From Alteromonas sp. BMJM2 (lineage in GTDB: Bacteria; Pseudomonadota; Gammaproteobacteria; Enterobacterales; Alteromonadaceae): a stretch of DNA of 58,815 nt. The stretch covers positions 1 through 58,815 of the forward strand of contig NZ_JAPVOT010000022.1 of NCBI RefSeq assembly GCF_027257845.1. Direction: 5' to 3'. A program made the position numbers and the translations under genes. Position 1 is the stretch's first letter. Each line of letters starts with the position of its first letter. Shown here piece by piece: positions 28,846 through 38,379 of the stretch. The notes below the pieces were generated by a model. It was not told the origin of the DNA, did not search any database, and was given only the letters and a program-made list of their open reading frames with translations.

Positions 28846-30768
28846 ATGCCCACTATTAAAAATGTATTTTCATCTGATGGCCTGCTGGCAAAAACCATAA
28901 AAGGGTTTGTGCCAAGAGAGGCGCAAACCGATATGGCCAACGCGGTAAAGCACGCTATCGATACAACGGGCAGTTTGGTTGTTGAGGCCGGTACCGGAAC
29001 GGGCAAAACCTTTGCTTATCTTGCGCCGGTGTTAATCAGCAGTGGTAAAGCCATTATTTCCACCGGAACGAAAAATCTGCAAGAGCAGCTTTTTCATCGC
29101 GACTTGCCGCTGGTAAAAAAAGCATTAAGCAGCAAACGTAAAACGGCATTACTAAAAGGGCGGTCGAACTATTTGTGTTTGCATCGATTATCTCAGCATG
29201 GCGGTAACTCCACCTTGGTAGAAAAAGAGGTGTTAGGGCAGCTTTCTGAAGTGAAACGCTGGTCAAGCACTACCAAAAGCGGTGATATGGGAGAGTTGAA
29301 AACCCTTCCAGAAGATGCGCGAGTGCTTCCAATGGTGACATCTACCGTAGACAACTGTTTAGGCCGAGAGTGTCCAGACTACGAAGACTGTTACCTAGTT
29401 AAAGCCCGCCGTAAAGCCCTTGATGCCGATATTATTGTGGTAAATCATCACCTGTTCTTCGCCGATATGGCGCTAAAAGACACAGGGTTTGGCGAGCTTA
29501 TTCCCGAAGCCGATGCCATTATTTTTGATGAGGCCCACCAAATCCCCGATATTGCCAGCGACTACTTTGGTGAGTCGTTGTCTACGAGGCAAATTCAAGA
29601 TATTGCCAAAGATATTACCTTACTGTTTAGAACAGTACTCAAAGATGCCGGGCAGCTAGATAAAGCCGCTGATAAATGCCGCATGATTGCGTCTGATTTA
29701 CGTCTGCTTTTTCCTCATGATCCTGAGCGGGGAAATTGGGCACTCGCACTCGATCGCGACGACGTTCGCCTACAGGTAGGTAAGCTTGCCGAAGCACTAG
29801 GTGTGCTTTATGAAGTGTGTAAACTGCATTTGGGCCGCGATAAAGACTTAGACAATATGTACGAGCGTATTGTTGCATTAAGAGAGCAACTTGACGCATT
29901 GAGTGATAACAAGCAACAAAACGTAAGCTTGTGGTATGAAACCACACCACGCCACATTGTTATGCACTTAACGCCATTGTCTATTGCCGCAAAATTCAGA
30001 CGCTTTGTTGAGTCGCCGCCGCGAGGCTGGGTGTTTACGTCGGCCACGTTGATGGTCAATGGTGGTTTCGAGCACTTTCAGCGTCGAATGGGGTTGGAAG
30101 ATTCAGAAACCCTTGGTTTAGACAGCCCCTTCAACTACCCAGAGCAGGCCATGCTGTGTGTGCCGCGCTACTTGCCCGAGCCAAGCAGCTACGCAATGCG
30201 CGAAACTCTGCTGCAAACGGCGAAGCGCTTAATTAAAGCCAGTCGCGGGCGTTGTTTCTTGTTGTTTACCAGCCACGCGATGCTAAGAGAAATAGCAAAG
30301 AAATTAGAAGATGAAATAGATAATCCGCTGCTTGTCCAGGGAACTACCACAAAACAAGCATTGTTGGATGCGTATTTAGCCGATGAGAAAGCCGTGCTCA
30401 TGGGTACAGGTGCATTTTGGGAGGGCGTTGATGTTAGAGGTAACGACCTCGTCTGCGTGATGATAGATAAGCTCCCGTTTGCTTCACCGGATGATCCTTT
30501 GCTTCAAGCTAGAATGGAAGATGTGAAAAAACGCGGCGCAAACCCTTTTGGCGTTATTCAAATTCCTCAAGCAGTTATCACCTTAAAGCAAGGGGCCGGA
30601 CGCCTTATTCGCGACCCTACCGATAAAGGGGTGTTGGTCATTTGCGATAATCGCTTAGTGACTAAACCTTACGCAAAAACGTTTATCGGCAGCTTGCCTG
30701 ACATGAAGCGCACGCGAAGCCTAGATGATGTAGAGGCATTTCTTGCCGGCATCGATGATGAAAAATAA
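28846..30768 (+). CDS. yoaA: ATP-dependent DNA helicase YoaA (DinG/XPD-like)
   Basis: This 640-residue superfamily-2 helicase has Walker A EAGTGTGKT near residue 50. The iron-sulfur cysteines are one in NYLCLHR and three in DNCLGRECPDYEDC. The Walker B box is FDEAHQ, and the C-terminal motifs are GAFWEGVDVRG and QGAGRLIRD. YoaA assists repair of replication-blocking damage with the clamp-loader protein HolC in E. coli. Twelve bases separate it from tsaB, the usual neighbour. Confidence 0.95.
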   Translation: MPTIKNVFSSDGLLAKTIKGFVPREAQTDMANAVKHAIDTTGSLVVEAGTGTGKTFAYLAPVLISSGKAIISTGTKNLQEQLFHRDLPLVKKALSSKRKTALLKGRSNYLCLHRLSQHGGNSTLVEKEVLGQLSEVKRWSSTTKSGDMGELKTLPEDARVLPMVTSTVDNCLGRECPDYEDCYLVKARRKALDADIIVVNHHLFFADMALKDTGFGELIPEADAIIFDEAHQIPDIASDYFGESLSTRQIQDIAKDITLLFRTVLKDAGQLDKAADKCRMIASDLRLLFPHDPERGNWALALDRDDVRLQVGKLAEALGVLYEVCKLHLGRDKDLDNMYERIVALREQLDALSDNKQQNVSLWYETTPRHIVMHLTPLSIAAKFRRFVESPPRGWVFTSATLMVNGGFEHFQRRMGLEDSETLGLDSPFNYPEQAMLCVPRYLPEPSSYAMRETLLQTAKRLIKASRGRCFLLFTSHAMLREIAKKLEDEIDNPLLVQGTTTKQALLDAYLADEKAVLMGTGAFWEGVDVRGNDLVCVMIDKLPFASPDDPLLQARMEDVKKRGANPFGVIQIPQAVITLKQGAGRLIRDPTDKGVLVICDNRLVTKPYAKTFIGSLPDMKRTRSLDDVEAFLAGIDDEK

Positions 30769-30780
30769 TAGAGAGTTGTA

Positions 30781-31524
30781 ATGAATATTTTAGCTATTGA
30801 TACAGCAACAGAAGCATGCTCAGTCGCCCTAGAAGTCGATAATACGCTATTTAGCCATTTTGAAGTATGCCCGCAGCAGCATAGCCAGCGTCTGTTACCC
30901 ATGATTGACGGGGTACTAAAGGAAGCCGGCGTTGAACTAGCTTCTCTCGAACTATTGGCGTTTGGTCGCGGCCCCGGTAGCTTTACGGGAGTGAGAATCG
31001 CGACCGGTATGATTCAGGGGCTAGCACTTGGCACAGGGTTACCCGTGGCAGGTGTAAGCACGCTAAAGGCAATGGCTGTAGAAGCTGCACAGAAGAGCAC
31101 CGGCCAATTTGTAGCCGTTGCGTCAGACGCACGTATGGGTGAAGTCTATTTCTGTGTATACAAACAGTCGGATGATGGGTTAGAGATAATCGTTCCTGAA
31201 CAAGTGTGTCCGCCCACAGAAGCAGTCAATTACCTCAGTGAATTGGGCGAGGCGCTCAACAATAATGTAATTGTTGCTGGCACTGGCTGGGCGGCCTATG
31301 AGGAGCTTCAGCAGTGGTTGAACATGCAAGGTGCTGCAGAATCATCAGCAAGCGCAGTAGCAACCGCTGCCATAAACCCAGCCGTGACATTACCAAACGC
31401 TGCATTCATGCTTGAAGACGCCAAAGAAGCTGTTCGTGCAAACACAACCACAAGCGCCGCAGAAGTGAAACCGGTTTACCTAAGAGATAAAGTGACGTGG
31501 AAAAAGCTTCCTGGTCGAGAATAA
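30781..31524 (+). CDS. tsaB: tRNA t6A synthesis protein TsaB
   Basis: TsaB, 247 residues, is the scaffold partner of TsaD in the threonylcarbamoyl-adenosine (t6A37) tRNA modification complex. It starts MNILAIDTATEACSVAL and has the characteristic GRGPGSFTGVRIATGMIQGLA split across residues 64-84, then GVSTLKAMA. It is probably translated from the yoaA transcript. Confidence 0.96.
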   Translation: MNILAIDTATEACSVALEVDNTLFSHFEVCPQQHSQRLLPMIDGVLKEAGVELASLELLAFGRGPGSFTGVRIATGMIQGLALGTGLPVAGVSTLKAMAVEAAQKSTGQFVAVASDARMGEVYFCVYKQSDDGLEIIVPEQVCPPTEAVNYLSELGEALNNNVIVAGTGWAAYEELQQWLNMQGAAESSASAVATAAINPAVTLPNAAFMLEDAKEAVRANTTTSAAEVKPVYLRDKVTWKKLPGRE

Positions 31525-31561
31525 GGGGTATCTTATACTGGGAATGAAAATTGCAGTCGCT

Positions 31562-31618
31562 AGAGCGTTATGAGAATTACAGAGCGTTATGAAAACTATA
31601 GTGCGTTATGAATATTAA
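31562..31618 (+). repeat. Three 19-bp direct repeats spanning a start codon
   Basis: Three consecutive copies of AG(A/T)GCGTTATGA(R)A-type 19-mers lie at 31562-31580, 31581-31599 and 31600-31618. The third contains the ATG of the following small gene. Confidence 0.7.
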
Positions 31619-31904
31619 TACTAATTTTGGCATAGCATCTTCTGACGCCGCTCAAGGCCGGGTCTCGAAAATTTCGAAAGACCCTCAACAGGAGAGCAAA
31701 GGGCAAAGTGAATCGTCTCAAGTAAAGGCGATTGTTGTTGCACCCGACGAACAGGGCGCGAGTAATGCAAAGGCCTACCAAGATTTTATAAAAGAAGACA
31801 GCAATGCCTATTCTCAGCAGGCCATTGCGTCTTATCAGAGTTTTGAAAAACAGCAGCAGCGTGAGTCGATACAAGACATGTTTGGTGTTGATATCTACGC
31901 GTAG
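31608..31904 (+). CDS. Small hydrophilic protein, unknown
   Basis: This 98-residue polar protein is probably largely disordered in residues 1-45 and helical in the C-terminal half (YSQQAIASYQSFEKQQQRES, then IQDMFGVDIYA). No signal peptide, membrane helix or cysteine. No Shine-Dalgarno sequence is visible; the start lies in the last of three 19-bp repeats. It follows tsaB by 83 bases. The family is not recognised. Confidence 0.65.
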   Translation: MNINTNFGIASSDAAQGRVSKISKDPQQESKGQSESSQVKAIVVAPDEQGASNAKAYQDFIKEDSNAYSQQAIASYQSFEKQQQRESIQDMFGVDIYA

Positions 31905-32281
31905 AGGGGAACCCGTCCTTTGCCAACTAGCCCATTACTACCTGCTTAGTCGCTCCCATCCCTTGTTTAGTATTGTTGCAGCTAATTCGGAGGAGTGCTT
32001 ACTATCATAAGAGCTTACCAACAGCCTGAAATTATCCGGTGGTAATACATTGAGTGTCAGGTGGCTGAAATTCCGAAGCTTTTACAGAGTTTGTTTTAGA
32101 ATCTTTATCATTTTGTAACAGAACTCTAGTGGTTCTGTGAACGTATCAATGCTAACTTAGTCATAGTTATTAAGCCCTCAAATGCTCGAATAAAAAGCAA
32201 GACGAAGGCTGTTTACATAATTTTCTACTTCAGTGGTAACGCCGGGGTTAATCGTCAAATGATGTACAAAGGAGCGCGCTT
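31905..32281. other. Intergenic region before slp
   Basis: This 377-base gap contains one notable palindrome, ACAGAAC-N7-GTTCTGT (32118-32138), a possible regulator site for slp, and the slp ribosome binding site AAGGAG near 32270. Otherwise nothing was recognised. Confidence 0.4.
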
Positions 32282-33019
32282 ATGTTTCGATATCTACTTT
32301 TATTGACCGTGTTCATGTTTGCAGGATGTGCCATGGTGCCAGATACCCTAGAGGTTCCTGAAGGCACCGCATTAGTTTCCTATTCCAGTGCCGTTACCTC
32401 TGGCGCAAGTGTACAAGGACAAAAAGCGCGCTGGGGCGGTATTGTTGTTGGAGTCGAGAACAAGCCAAACAAAACGTTTATCGAACTTGCGCATTTTCCG
32501 CTTAATCATTACGGAAAACCACGCAGTAATGGTGAAACATCTGGACGTTTTAAAGTGCAGATAGATGGATTTGTTGATCCTATTGTGTTTGAAGAGGGCC
32601 GAACGGCTACGTTCTTGGGCACACTTATCGCACCTACCACGGGGATGGTAGGTGAACAGCCTTATATCTACCCCACAATCGCGGCAGACGACTATCATAT
32701 GTGGCGAGATAGGGAAGTGTATGACGTTAATACCTTCTTTTTTAACTACCATAGCGGGTGGTACTCTCCGTTCTACGGCTTGCGAGGTCCTTGGGGATGG
32801 GGTGGTGGCCCATGGTTGAGAGGGGGCTTCATCGGCGGTCCTTGGATGTTCCCTCAAATGAATCACATGAGAGTTATCCGTTACAGCAATGCACCAAGGC
32901 GGGCTCGGATCACCAATATGAACGGCGCTGGCCCGACGAGAAGTAACAATAGGTCATCTAGGTCGAGCGGTGGACAAAAAGGCCCAGTGATAACCAACCC
33001 CAAAGTGCAGCAGCATTAG
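32282..33019 (+). CDS. slp: Slp-family outer membrane lipoprotein
   Basis: 245 residues. The lipoprotein signal peptide ends FMFAGC (Cys16), followed by the Slp domain: VPEGTALVSYSSAV, GQKARWGGIVVGVENKPN, ETSGRFKVQIDGFVDPIVF and GTLIAPTTGMVGEQPY. E. coli Slp is induced at stationary phase and stabilises the envelope. The C-terminal extension (about residues 155-245) is Gly/Trp-rich then Arg/Ser/Asn-rich and is not part of the usual domain. AAGGAG precedes ATG. Confidence 0.88.
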   Translation: MFRYLLLLTVFMFAGCAMVPDTLEVPEGTALVSYSSAVTSGASVQGQKARWGGIVVGVENKPNKTFIELAHFPLNHYGKPRSNGETSGRFKVQIDGFVDPIVFEEGRTATFLGTLIAPTTGMVGEQPYIYPTIAADDYHMWRDREVYDVNTFFFNYHSGWYSPFYGLRGPWGWGGGPWLRGGFIGGPWMFPQMNHMRVIRYSNAPRRARITNMNGAGPTRSNNRSSRSSGGQKGPVITNPKVQQH

Positions 33020-33024
33020 TAGTA

Positions 33025-33059
33025 AGAGGCGGCAAAGTGATGCCGCCTCTTTTGTTTTT
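33025..33059 (+). terminator. Terminator after slp
   Basis: AGAGGCGGCA (33025-33034) pairs with TGCCGCCTCT (33041-33050) around six bases and is followed by a T-rich tract. It rules out a hydrolase start at the GTG at 33037, which lies in the hairpin loop. Confidence 0.9.
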
Positions 33060-33078
33060 AAGTGAGTTTAAACTCAGG

Positions 33079-33954
33079 ATGTGGCAAAAATTTGCCGTTG
33101 GTGGTGATGAATCTATGATTGAATTTGAAGCAATGGCAGGTTCTCTTAAATTAGCAGGGTTAGATAATCAGGGAAGTGGTCAAGTAGTTATTGCTCTTCA
33201 CGGTTATTTGGATAACGCTGAAAGTTTGCGAGTGCTTGCGCCCTATTTGTCATTCTGTCGCTATATCGCTATTGACCTTGCAGGGCATGGGCGTTCTTCT
33301 CATCGCCCTTTAGGTGCGCACTATAATCAGACTGACTACTTACAAGATTTGCACGCACTTATTGAGAGTGAAGGCTGGAATAATGTTATCCTTATAGGGC
33401 ACTCTCTTGGTGGTATCCTCGTCACTATGTATGCCGCGTTATTCCCCGAAAAGGTGAAAGCCGTCGTCAGTATAGATGCTTGCGGCCCGCTTACTGAAAG
33501 CGAAGAAACGACACAGCAGCAGATGCGTAATGCGTTAATGAGCAGGCAGGGTAAATCAAGCAACCACCGCCGCACGGTTAACCTTGATGATACGGTGAAA
33601 GCGCGGTGCAAAATATCTGATATGAACGCCAGTCATGCGCGGCAAATACTCATGCGAAACATGATTACAGAGGCAGATGGCAATACCTATTGGTGTAGCG
33701 ACCCTAAGCTTCGGACAAAATCCATACTTAGACTTACAGAAAAACAAGCACAAACGTTAATGGAATCGGTGGCATGTCCTATACTCTTTATCGGCGCATC
33801 GGCGAGTTTTAAAAATTTGCCTCATGTTTTCGAGCAACGAGCACACTGGTTTGAATCTGCGCAATATGAACAATTTGTAGGCGGCCATCACATTCACATG
33901 GAAAATAGTGAGGATGTAGGGCGTCTTATTTGTGAATTTGTTGAGCAAATGTAA
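33079..33954 (+). CDS. Alpha/beta hydrolase
   Basis: About 290 residues with the alpha/beta-hydrolase fold: oxyanion strand VVIALHGYLDNAESL, AIDLAGHGRSS, nucleophile elbow LIGHSLGGIL (Ser) and catalytic His in VGGHHIHME. Similar to proteins annotated as hydrolase or lipase near fatty-acid genes; the substrate is unknown. ATG 33079 and ATG 33115 are both possible starts; neither has a strong ribosome binding site. It lies just upstream of fadD. Confidence 0.85.
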   Translation: MWQKFAVGGDESMIEFEAMAGSLKLAGLDNQGSGQVVIALHGYLDNAESLRVLAPYLSFCRYIAIDLAGHGRSSHRPLGAHYNQTDYLQDLHALIESEGWNNVILIGHSLGGILVTMYAALFPEKVKAVVSIDACGPLTESEETTQQQMRNALMSRQGKSSNHRRTVNLDDTVKARCKISDMNASHARQILMRNMITEADGNTYWCSDPKLRTKSILRLTEKQAQTLMESVACPILFIGASASFKNLPHVFEQRAHWFESAQYEQFVGGHHIHMENSEDVGRLICEFVEQM

Positions 33955-33984
33955 ATTGTAGCGTTTATTTTTTTTTACACTTCC

Positions 33985-33990
33985 TATACT
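33985..33990 (+). promoter_or_regulatory. fadD promoter -10 candidate
   Basis: TATACT matches the sigma-70 -10 in five of six bases and lies just upstream of the FadR-like site. No strong -35 sits 17 bases before it. Confidence 0.4.
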
Positions 33991-33996
33991 ATTCGC

Positions 33997-34013
33997 AGGT
34001 TATCAGACCAGTT
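33997..34013 (-). promoter_or_regulatory. Candidate FadR operator in front of fadD
   Basis: On the minus strand this reads AACTGGTCTGATAACCT, close to the E. coli FadR consensus (ANCTGGTCNGACCNGTT); the fadL site AACTGGTCTGACC shares its first eleven bases. It lies six bases downstream of the TATACT box, where binding would block transcription of fadD. The cognate regulator gene, fadR, is in this window (42670). Confidence 0.7.
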
Positions 34014-34075
34014 GTATGGGCGCGGGTTCTAACGGGCTCAATTATTAGTATAAGAATAAAGTGAAGGAGGTTTTG

Positions 34076-35728
34076 GTGGAAAAAACCTGGCTTAAACATT
34101 ACGACCCTCGTGTATCCGCAGAAATTGATGCCGATCGCTACGACTCTGTCGTCGACATTTTTGAACAATCGGTAAAAAAGTTTAAAGATAAAGAAGCCTT
34201 TATTAATATGGGGCATTCAATGACGTTTGGTGAGCTTGATACGTTATCAGCTCAGTATGCGGCTTATCTACAGGCAAGCGGACTAAAGCGCGGTGATGCC
34301 GTTGCGATAATGATGCCAAACCTTCTGCAATATCCTGTCGCCATGTTTGGTATTTTGCGCGCCGGTATGGTCGTTGTTAATGTTAACCCGTTGTACACGG
34401 CCAGAGAGCTTAAACATCAGCTTAACGACGCTAATGTAAAAGCCATTGTCATTGTTGAAAACTTTGCCTGTACCCTAGAGGCAGTTATTGGCGATACTCA
34501 AGTCAAAGAAGTCTTCCTTACTGCACTCGGTGATATGCTTCCAGCGCCAAAACGCTGGGTAGTGAACGCGGTAGTGAAATACGTGAAGAAAATGGTGCCA
34601 TCGTTTAATCTATCTGCAACTACGTCGTTTATGTCGGCGGTCAAAAAAGGGCAGTCTTTAGAATATAAGCGTCCAACGATAGAAAACTCAGACATTGCCT
34701 TCTTGCAATACACCGGCGGTACAACCGGCGTATCTAAAGGGGCAATGCTGACCCATAGAAATATGGTCGCCAATTTAGAGCAAGTGTCAGGAATACTTGA
34801 AACCGTAATTGAAGAAGGTAAAGACTTTGTCGTAACGGCACTGCCGCTTTATCATATCTTCGCATTACTGGCGAACTGCTTGATGTTTGTGAAGTACGGC
34901 TGTCGCAACCTACTTATCACTAACCCACGAGATATGCCTGCCTTTGTCAGTGAATTGGGGAAATATCCGTTTACTATATTGCCCGGCGTAAATACGTTAT
35001 TTAACGGCTTACTTAACACCCCAGGGTTTGATGAACTCGATTTCTCCAACTTTAAGTTCGGACTTGGCGGCGGAATGGCGGTTCAGCGTCCAGTGGCTGA
35101 GAAATGGGAAAAAGTAACAGGCACGGTACTTTTAGAGGGCTACGGTCTCACTGAATGTTCGCCAGTTGTTGCGGTAAACCCGCCTCAGATAGAGGCGTAT
35201 AAAGGGGCAATCGGTATGCCGGTTCCTTCTACCGACATCAAACTATTAGATGACGATGGAAACCCGGTAGAAAAAGGCGAACCAGGCGAGATGTGGGTAA
35301 AAGGCCCGCAAGTCATGAAGGGATATTTAAACCGCCCTGAAGCGACCGACGATATTTTGAAAGATGGATGGCTTGCCACGGGTGACATTGCCACGGTAGA
35401 CGATGAAGGTTACTTCTATATTGTTGACCGCAAAAAGGATATGATCTTAGTTTCAGGCTTCAATGTGTTCCCAAATGAAATTGAAGAAGTTGCTGCTATG
35501 CACGAAAATATCGTCGAAGCGGCTGCGGTGGGTGTACCTCACGAAGTCAGCGGTGAGGTTGTTAAGTTATTCGTAGTACGCAACAACGACTCGTTGACAG
35601 AAAAAGACGTCATCGCTCACTGCCGTAATGAACTAACGGGCTATAAAGTGCCTAAACATGTTGTCTTTAAAGATGACTTGCCAAAAACCAATGTAGGTAA
35701 AATACTGCGTCGGGAGCTTAGAGACTAA
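34076..35728 (+). CDS. fadD: Long-chain fatty-acid--CoA ligase
   Basis: 550 residues, activates fatty acids to acyl-CoA at the inner membrane. Motifs: the AMP-binding loop [43 protein letters not shown], the fatty-acyl signature [20 protein letters not shown], and the terminal lysine in [14 protein letters not shown] use GTG at 34076 ([10 protein letters not shown], matching E. coli FadD's MKKVWLNRY) because AAGGAGG is five bases upstream. The frame is open from 34061, before that site. A FadR-like operator precedes it, and a terminator follows. Confidence 0.96.
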   Translation: MEKTWLKHYDPRVSAEIDADRYDSVVDIFEQSVKKFKDKEAFINMGHSMTFGELDTLSAQYAAYLQASGLKRGDAVAIMMPNLLQYPVAMFGILRAGMVVVNVNPLYTARELKHQLNDANVKAIVIVENFACTLEAVIGDTQVKEVFLTALGDMLPAPKRWVVNAVVKYVKKMVPSFNLSATTSFMSAVKKGQSLEYKRPTIENSDIAFLQYTGGTTGVSKGAMLTHRNMVANLEQVSGILETVIEEGKDFVVTALPLYHIFALLANCLMFVKYGCRNLLITNPRDMPAFVSELGKYPFTILPGVNTLFNGLLNTPGFDELDFSNFKFGLGGGMAVQRPVAEKWEKVTGTVLLEGYGLTECSPVVAVNPPQIEAYKGAIGMPVPSTDIKLLDDDGNPVEKGEPGEMWVKGPQVMKGYLNRPEATDDILKDGWLATGDIATVDDEGYFYIVDRKKDMILVSGFNVFPNEIEEVAAMHENIVEAAAVGVPHEVSGEVVKLFVVRNNDSLTEKDVIAHCRNELTGYKVPKHVVFKDDLPKTNVGKILRRELRD

Positions 35729-35746
35729 TTTCTTTAACTAGTTTTT

Positions 35747-35771
35747 AAAGCCGGCGTGAGCCGGCTTTTTT
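35747..35771 (+). terminator. Terminator after fadD
   Basis: AAAGCCGGC and GCCGGCTTT form a stem with a GTGA-type loop, followed by a T-run, twenty bases after the fadD stop and just before rnd. Confidence 0.9.
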
Positions 35772-35788
35772 ATTTAATGTGCGAAATA

Positions 35789-36958
35789 ATGCAATATCAA
35801 TTAATTACAACAAACGAACAGTTAGACAATGTATGCGCTTTGGCGCAACAACAAAGTGCTGTGGCCCTTGATACAGAGTTTGTGCGAACACGAACACTTA
35901 CACCTCACCTTGGGCTTATACAGCTTTACGATGGACATCAACTCGTTCTTATCGACCCTATTGCCATAGACAATATGCAGCCGTTTATCGATTTGCTGGA
36001 AAATAAGTCTCTCGTTAAGGTACTGCACTCATGTTCTGAAGACTTAGAAACGTTTCTTGTTGCTTTTAATACTATCCCCGAGCCTGTTTTCGACACGCAG
36101 TTTGCAGCAAGCCTATTAGATATGGGGCCAAGTTTAGGGTATGCCCGTCTTGTAGAGATGGTTTGCAATGTGAGCCTTGATAAAGGTGAATCTCGAACCG
36201 ATTGGATTGCCCGTCCACTGCGTGAGTCGCAGCTAAGTTACGCTGCTAACGACGTGCTGTATCTGCTGCCTTGCTATGAGGATTTGGTAGACAAGATAAA
36301 AAGCGCTGGTATTGAGAACTGGGTTTACCAAGAGATAGCCTTGCTAGCTGCGAAAAAGCGGGCGCAAATGCCAGCAGATTTTGCCTACCTCACTATTAAA
36401 AATAATTGGCGATTGAACAGCGAACAACTTACGGTACTTCAGGTGCTAGCGTCGTGGCGTTTAACCACGGCAAGAAAAAAAGATCTCGCGTTAAACTTTG
36501 TCTTTAAAGAAGGGCATTTGTTCGAGGCGGCACAGCGCCTTTTATCGAGTAAATCAGACTTATCGAAAATTAACGATTTAAATCACCAGGCAATACGTCG
36601 ATATGGCGATACCATAATTGATTTAATCGCCGAGGCTCGAGAACGGTTCGCTCAAACTCCGGATAAACTGCGACTACCGCAAGTACTGCGCTTGATGGAT
36701 ATTCCTAAGTACAAGAAAACACTTGCCGATCTCAAAGTTATCAGCGAAGAGATTGCTAAAGAAAATGGCGTGAATAACGAAGTAATGTCATCGAAAAAGC
36801 AGCTGAATCAATTATTAAAGTGGTATTGGTTTGATGTAGATGAAACCCGTATCCTAGGATTAAAACCTGACGTGTTATCCACATGGCGTGGGCCACTCTT
36901 TATGCCAAAAGTGATTGAACTACTTGGCGACTTACCTAAAAATTCGCCCCAACCTTAA
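35789..36958 (+). CDS. rnd: Ribonuclease D
   Basis: This 389-residue 3'-5' exonuclease matures tRNA and other small RNAs. The DEDDy catalytic motifs are LDTEFVRTRT (Exo I), HSCSEDLE (Exo II) and YAANDVLYLL (Exo III), followed by two HRDC-type helical domains. ATG 35789 (MQYQLITTNEQ) matches the E. coli start MNYQMITTDD; earlier in-frame starts (from 35756) run into the fadD terminator. It begins the series rnd-ycgL-(mltB-like)-ycgM-ycgN. Confidence 0.95.
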   Translation: MQYQLITTNEQLDNVCALAQQQSAVALDTEFVRTRTLTPHLGLIQLYDGHQLVLIDPIAIDNMQPFIDLLENKSLVKVLHSCSEDLETFLVAFNTIPEPVFDTQFAASLLDMGPSLGYARLVEMVCNVSLDKGESRTDWIARPLRESQLSYAANDVLYLLPCYEDLVDKIKSAGIENWVYQEIALLAAKKRAQMPADFAYLTIKNNWRLNSEQLTVLQVLASWRLTTARKKDLALNFVFKEGHLFEAAQRLLSSKSDLSKINDLNHQAIRRYGDTIIDLIAEARERFAQTPDKLRLPQVLRLMDIPKYKKTLADLKVISEEIAKENGVNNEVMSSKKQLNQLLKWYWFDVDETRILGLKPDVLSTWRGPLFMPKVIELLGDLPKNSPQP

Positions 36959-37109
36959 AAGAGGGCACGGAAATAAAGGGTTAGCGACAAGGGCCTAGAC
37001 ATACAGCTTCAGAAATACCGCTTAAGAAAAAAAGGCTCAGAGAGAAAAGCACTGAAACATCGCTTCAGTATTGATGAATATAAACCAGAAATAGAAAACG
37101 AGAAATAGT

Positions 37110-37406
37110 ATGTTATGTGCGGTTTATAAAACCAGAAAAAAACAGGGTATGTATTTGTACGTGCCGAAAAAAGACGTGTTCGATGATGTGCCAGAACCTC
37201 TTATGCAGCGCTTTGGTAAGCCTGAGTTAGTAACACTGCTAGCACTAGACAAACGTGAAAAGATAGCGGGCATCGACAAGCAAAAGCTCACAGATGAATT
37301 AAATAGCAACGGTTTTTACCTACAAATGCCTCCGAAAGAGGACGATCTTCTGTCTACTCATCGAGTTTCTCTTGGCCTATCTTCTTCACCGGACAAAAAG
37401 TTTTAG
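37110..37406 (+). CDS. ycgL: YcgL family protein
   Basis: This 98-residue small alpha/beta YcgL-domain protein begins [20 protein letters not shown] and includes [21 protein letters not shown]. Function unknown; conserved in gammaproteobacteria and commonly next to rnd or minC. Here it follows rnd and ends one base before the lytic transglycosylase start. Confidence 0.93.
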   Translation: MLCAVYKTRKKQGMYLYVPKKDVFDDVPEPLMQRFGKPELVTLLALDKREKIAGIDKQKLTDELNSNGFYLQMPPKEDDLLSTHRVSLGLSSSPDKKF

Positions 37407-37407
37407 T

Positions 37408-38379
37408 ATGCGTTTAACTATGTTGTTAGCAATGCTGGTGGCAAGTATTGCTGTGTCTTCATCTCAAGCCAGCGACAATGAATTTAATGATTACCTAAAA
37501 ACGCTGAAAAGCGAAGCGATAGAAAAAGGTTATGACGTTCAGTTTATTGATAGCGCTTTTAGCGATATCACATTTCGACCTACTGCCGTCAAAACAGATA
37601 AAAATCAGCCGGAAAAGAAAATCACCTTAGACGATTACATTGAATCGCGAGTACCTGATTGGAAAGCTGAGCAGGCAGTACAGAAATACCTTTCTAATAA
37701 AGCGTTACTGGACGAAATTGGCCGCAAATATGGTGTTCAACCGCGATTTATCGTGGCGCTATGGGGCAACGAGTCAAACTTTGGAAAAATACAGGGTTCG
37801 TATAGCGTACTGTCGGCATTAGCCTCTCTGGCGTATGAAGGGCGTAGGGAAGCACTATTCAAAAAGAATTTCTTTGCTGCGCTTACTATTTTAAGTGAAA
37901 AGCACGCACAGGTGGATAATTTTAAAGGCTCTTGGGCCGGAGCGATGGGGCAGACCCAATTTATGCCAGTATCGTTTCTCACCTATGCTGAAGACTACGA
38001 CGGCGATGGTAAAAAAGACATCTGGGGCACAAAAGCCGATGTATTTGCCTCGATTGCCAATTATCTGGCTTCAGAGGGCTGGGATGGCACGGGGACATGG
38101 GGCCGCCAAGTAAGACTCACTAAGCCAGTAACGGTATCGGGCTTAGCTAAAGGAAACATGAGGCCGCTTTCGTTTTGGCAAAACCAAGGCGTAAGACGGT
38201 TTGACGGTAGCGACCTTCCCAATGTGGATATTAAAGCGTCGTTAATTATGCCTGACGGTGAAAACGGCAGGATTTATCTTGTCTATAATAATTTTCACAC
38301 CCTGATGAAATGGAATCGTTCGACCTATTTTGGCGTTTCCGTTGGGTATTTGTCTGAGCGTATAAAGAGAGGGTACTGA
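37408..38379 (+). CDS. Lytic murein transglycosylase, MltB family
   Basis: 323 residues with a signal peptide (LTMLLAMLVASIAVSSSQAS). SLT_2/MltB domain: WKAEQAVQKYLSNKALLDEI, the catalytic Glu in IVALWGNESNFGKIQGSY, and FKGSWAGAMGQTQFMPVSFL. Cleaves peptidoglycan glycan strands in the periplasm, leaving anhydromuramyl ends. No lipobox, so soluble. ATG 37408 begins the signal peptide; a frame opening at 37372 would hide it. Overlaps ycgM by one base. Confidence 0.93.
   Translation: MRLTMLLAMLVASIAVSSSQASDNEFNDYLKTLKSEAIEKGYDVQFIDSAFSDITFRPTAVKTDKNQPEKKITLDDYIESRVPDWKAEQAVQKYLSNKALLDEIGRKYGVQPRFIVALWGNESNFGKIQGSYSVLSALASLAYEGRREALFKKNFFAALTILSEKHAQVDNFKGSWAGAMGQTQFMPVSFLTYAEDYDGDGKKDIWGTKADVFASIANYLASEGWDGTGTWGRQVRLTKPVTVSGLAKGNMRPLSFWQNQGVRRFDGSDLPNVDIKASLIMPDGENGRIYLVYNNFHTLMKWNRSTYFGVSVGYLSERIKRGY

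Noticed and set aside
37372..37407. Earlier start for the lytic transglycosylase overlapping ycgL
   Set aside because: It would add 12 residues in front of a good signal peptide; ATG 37408 right after the ycgL stop is more natural.
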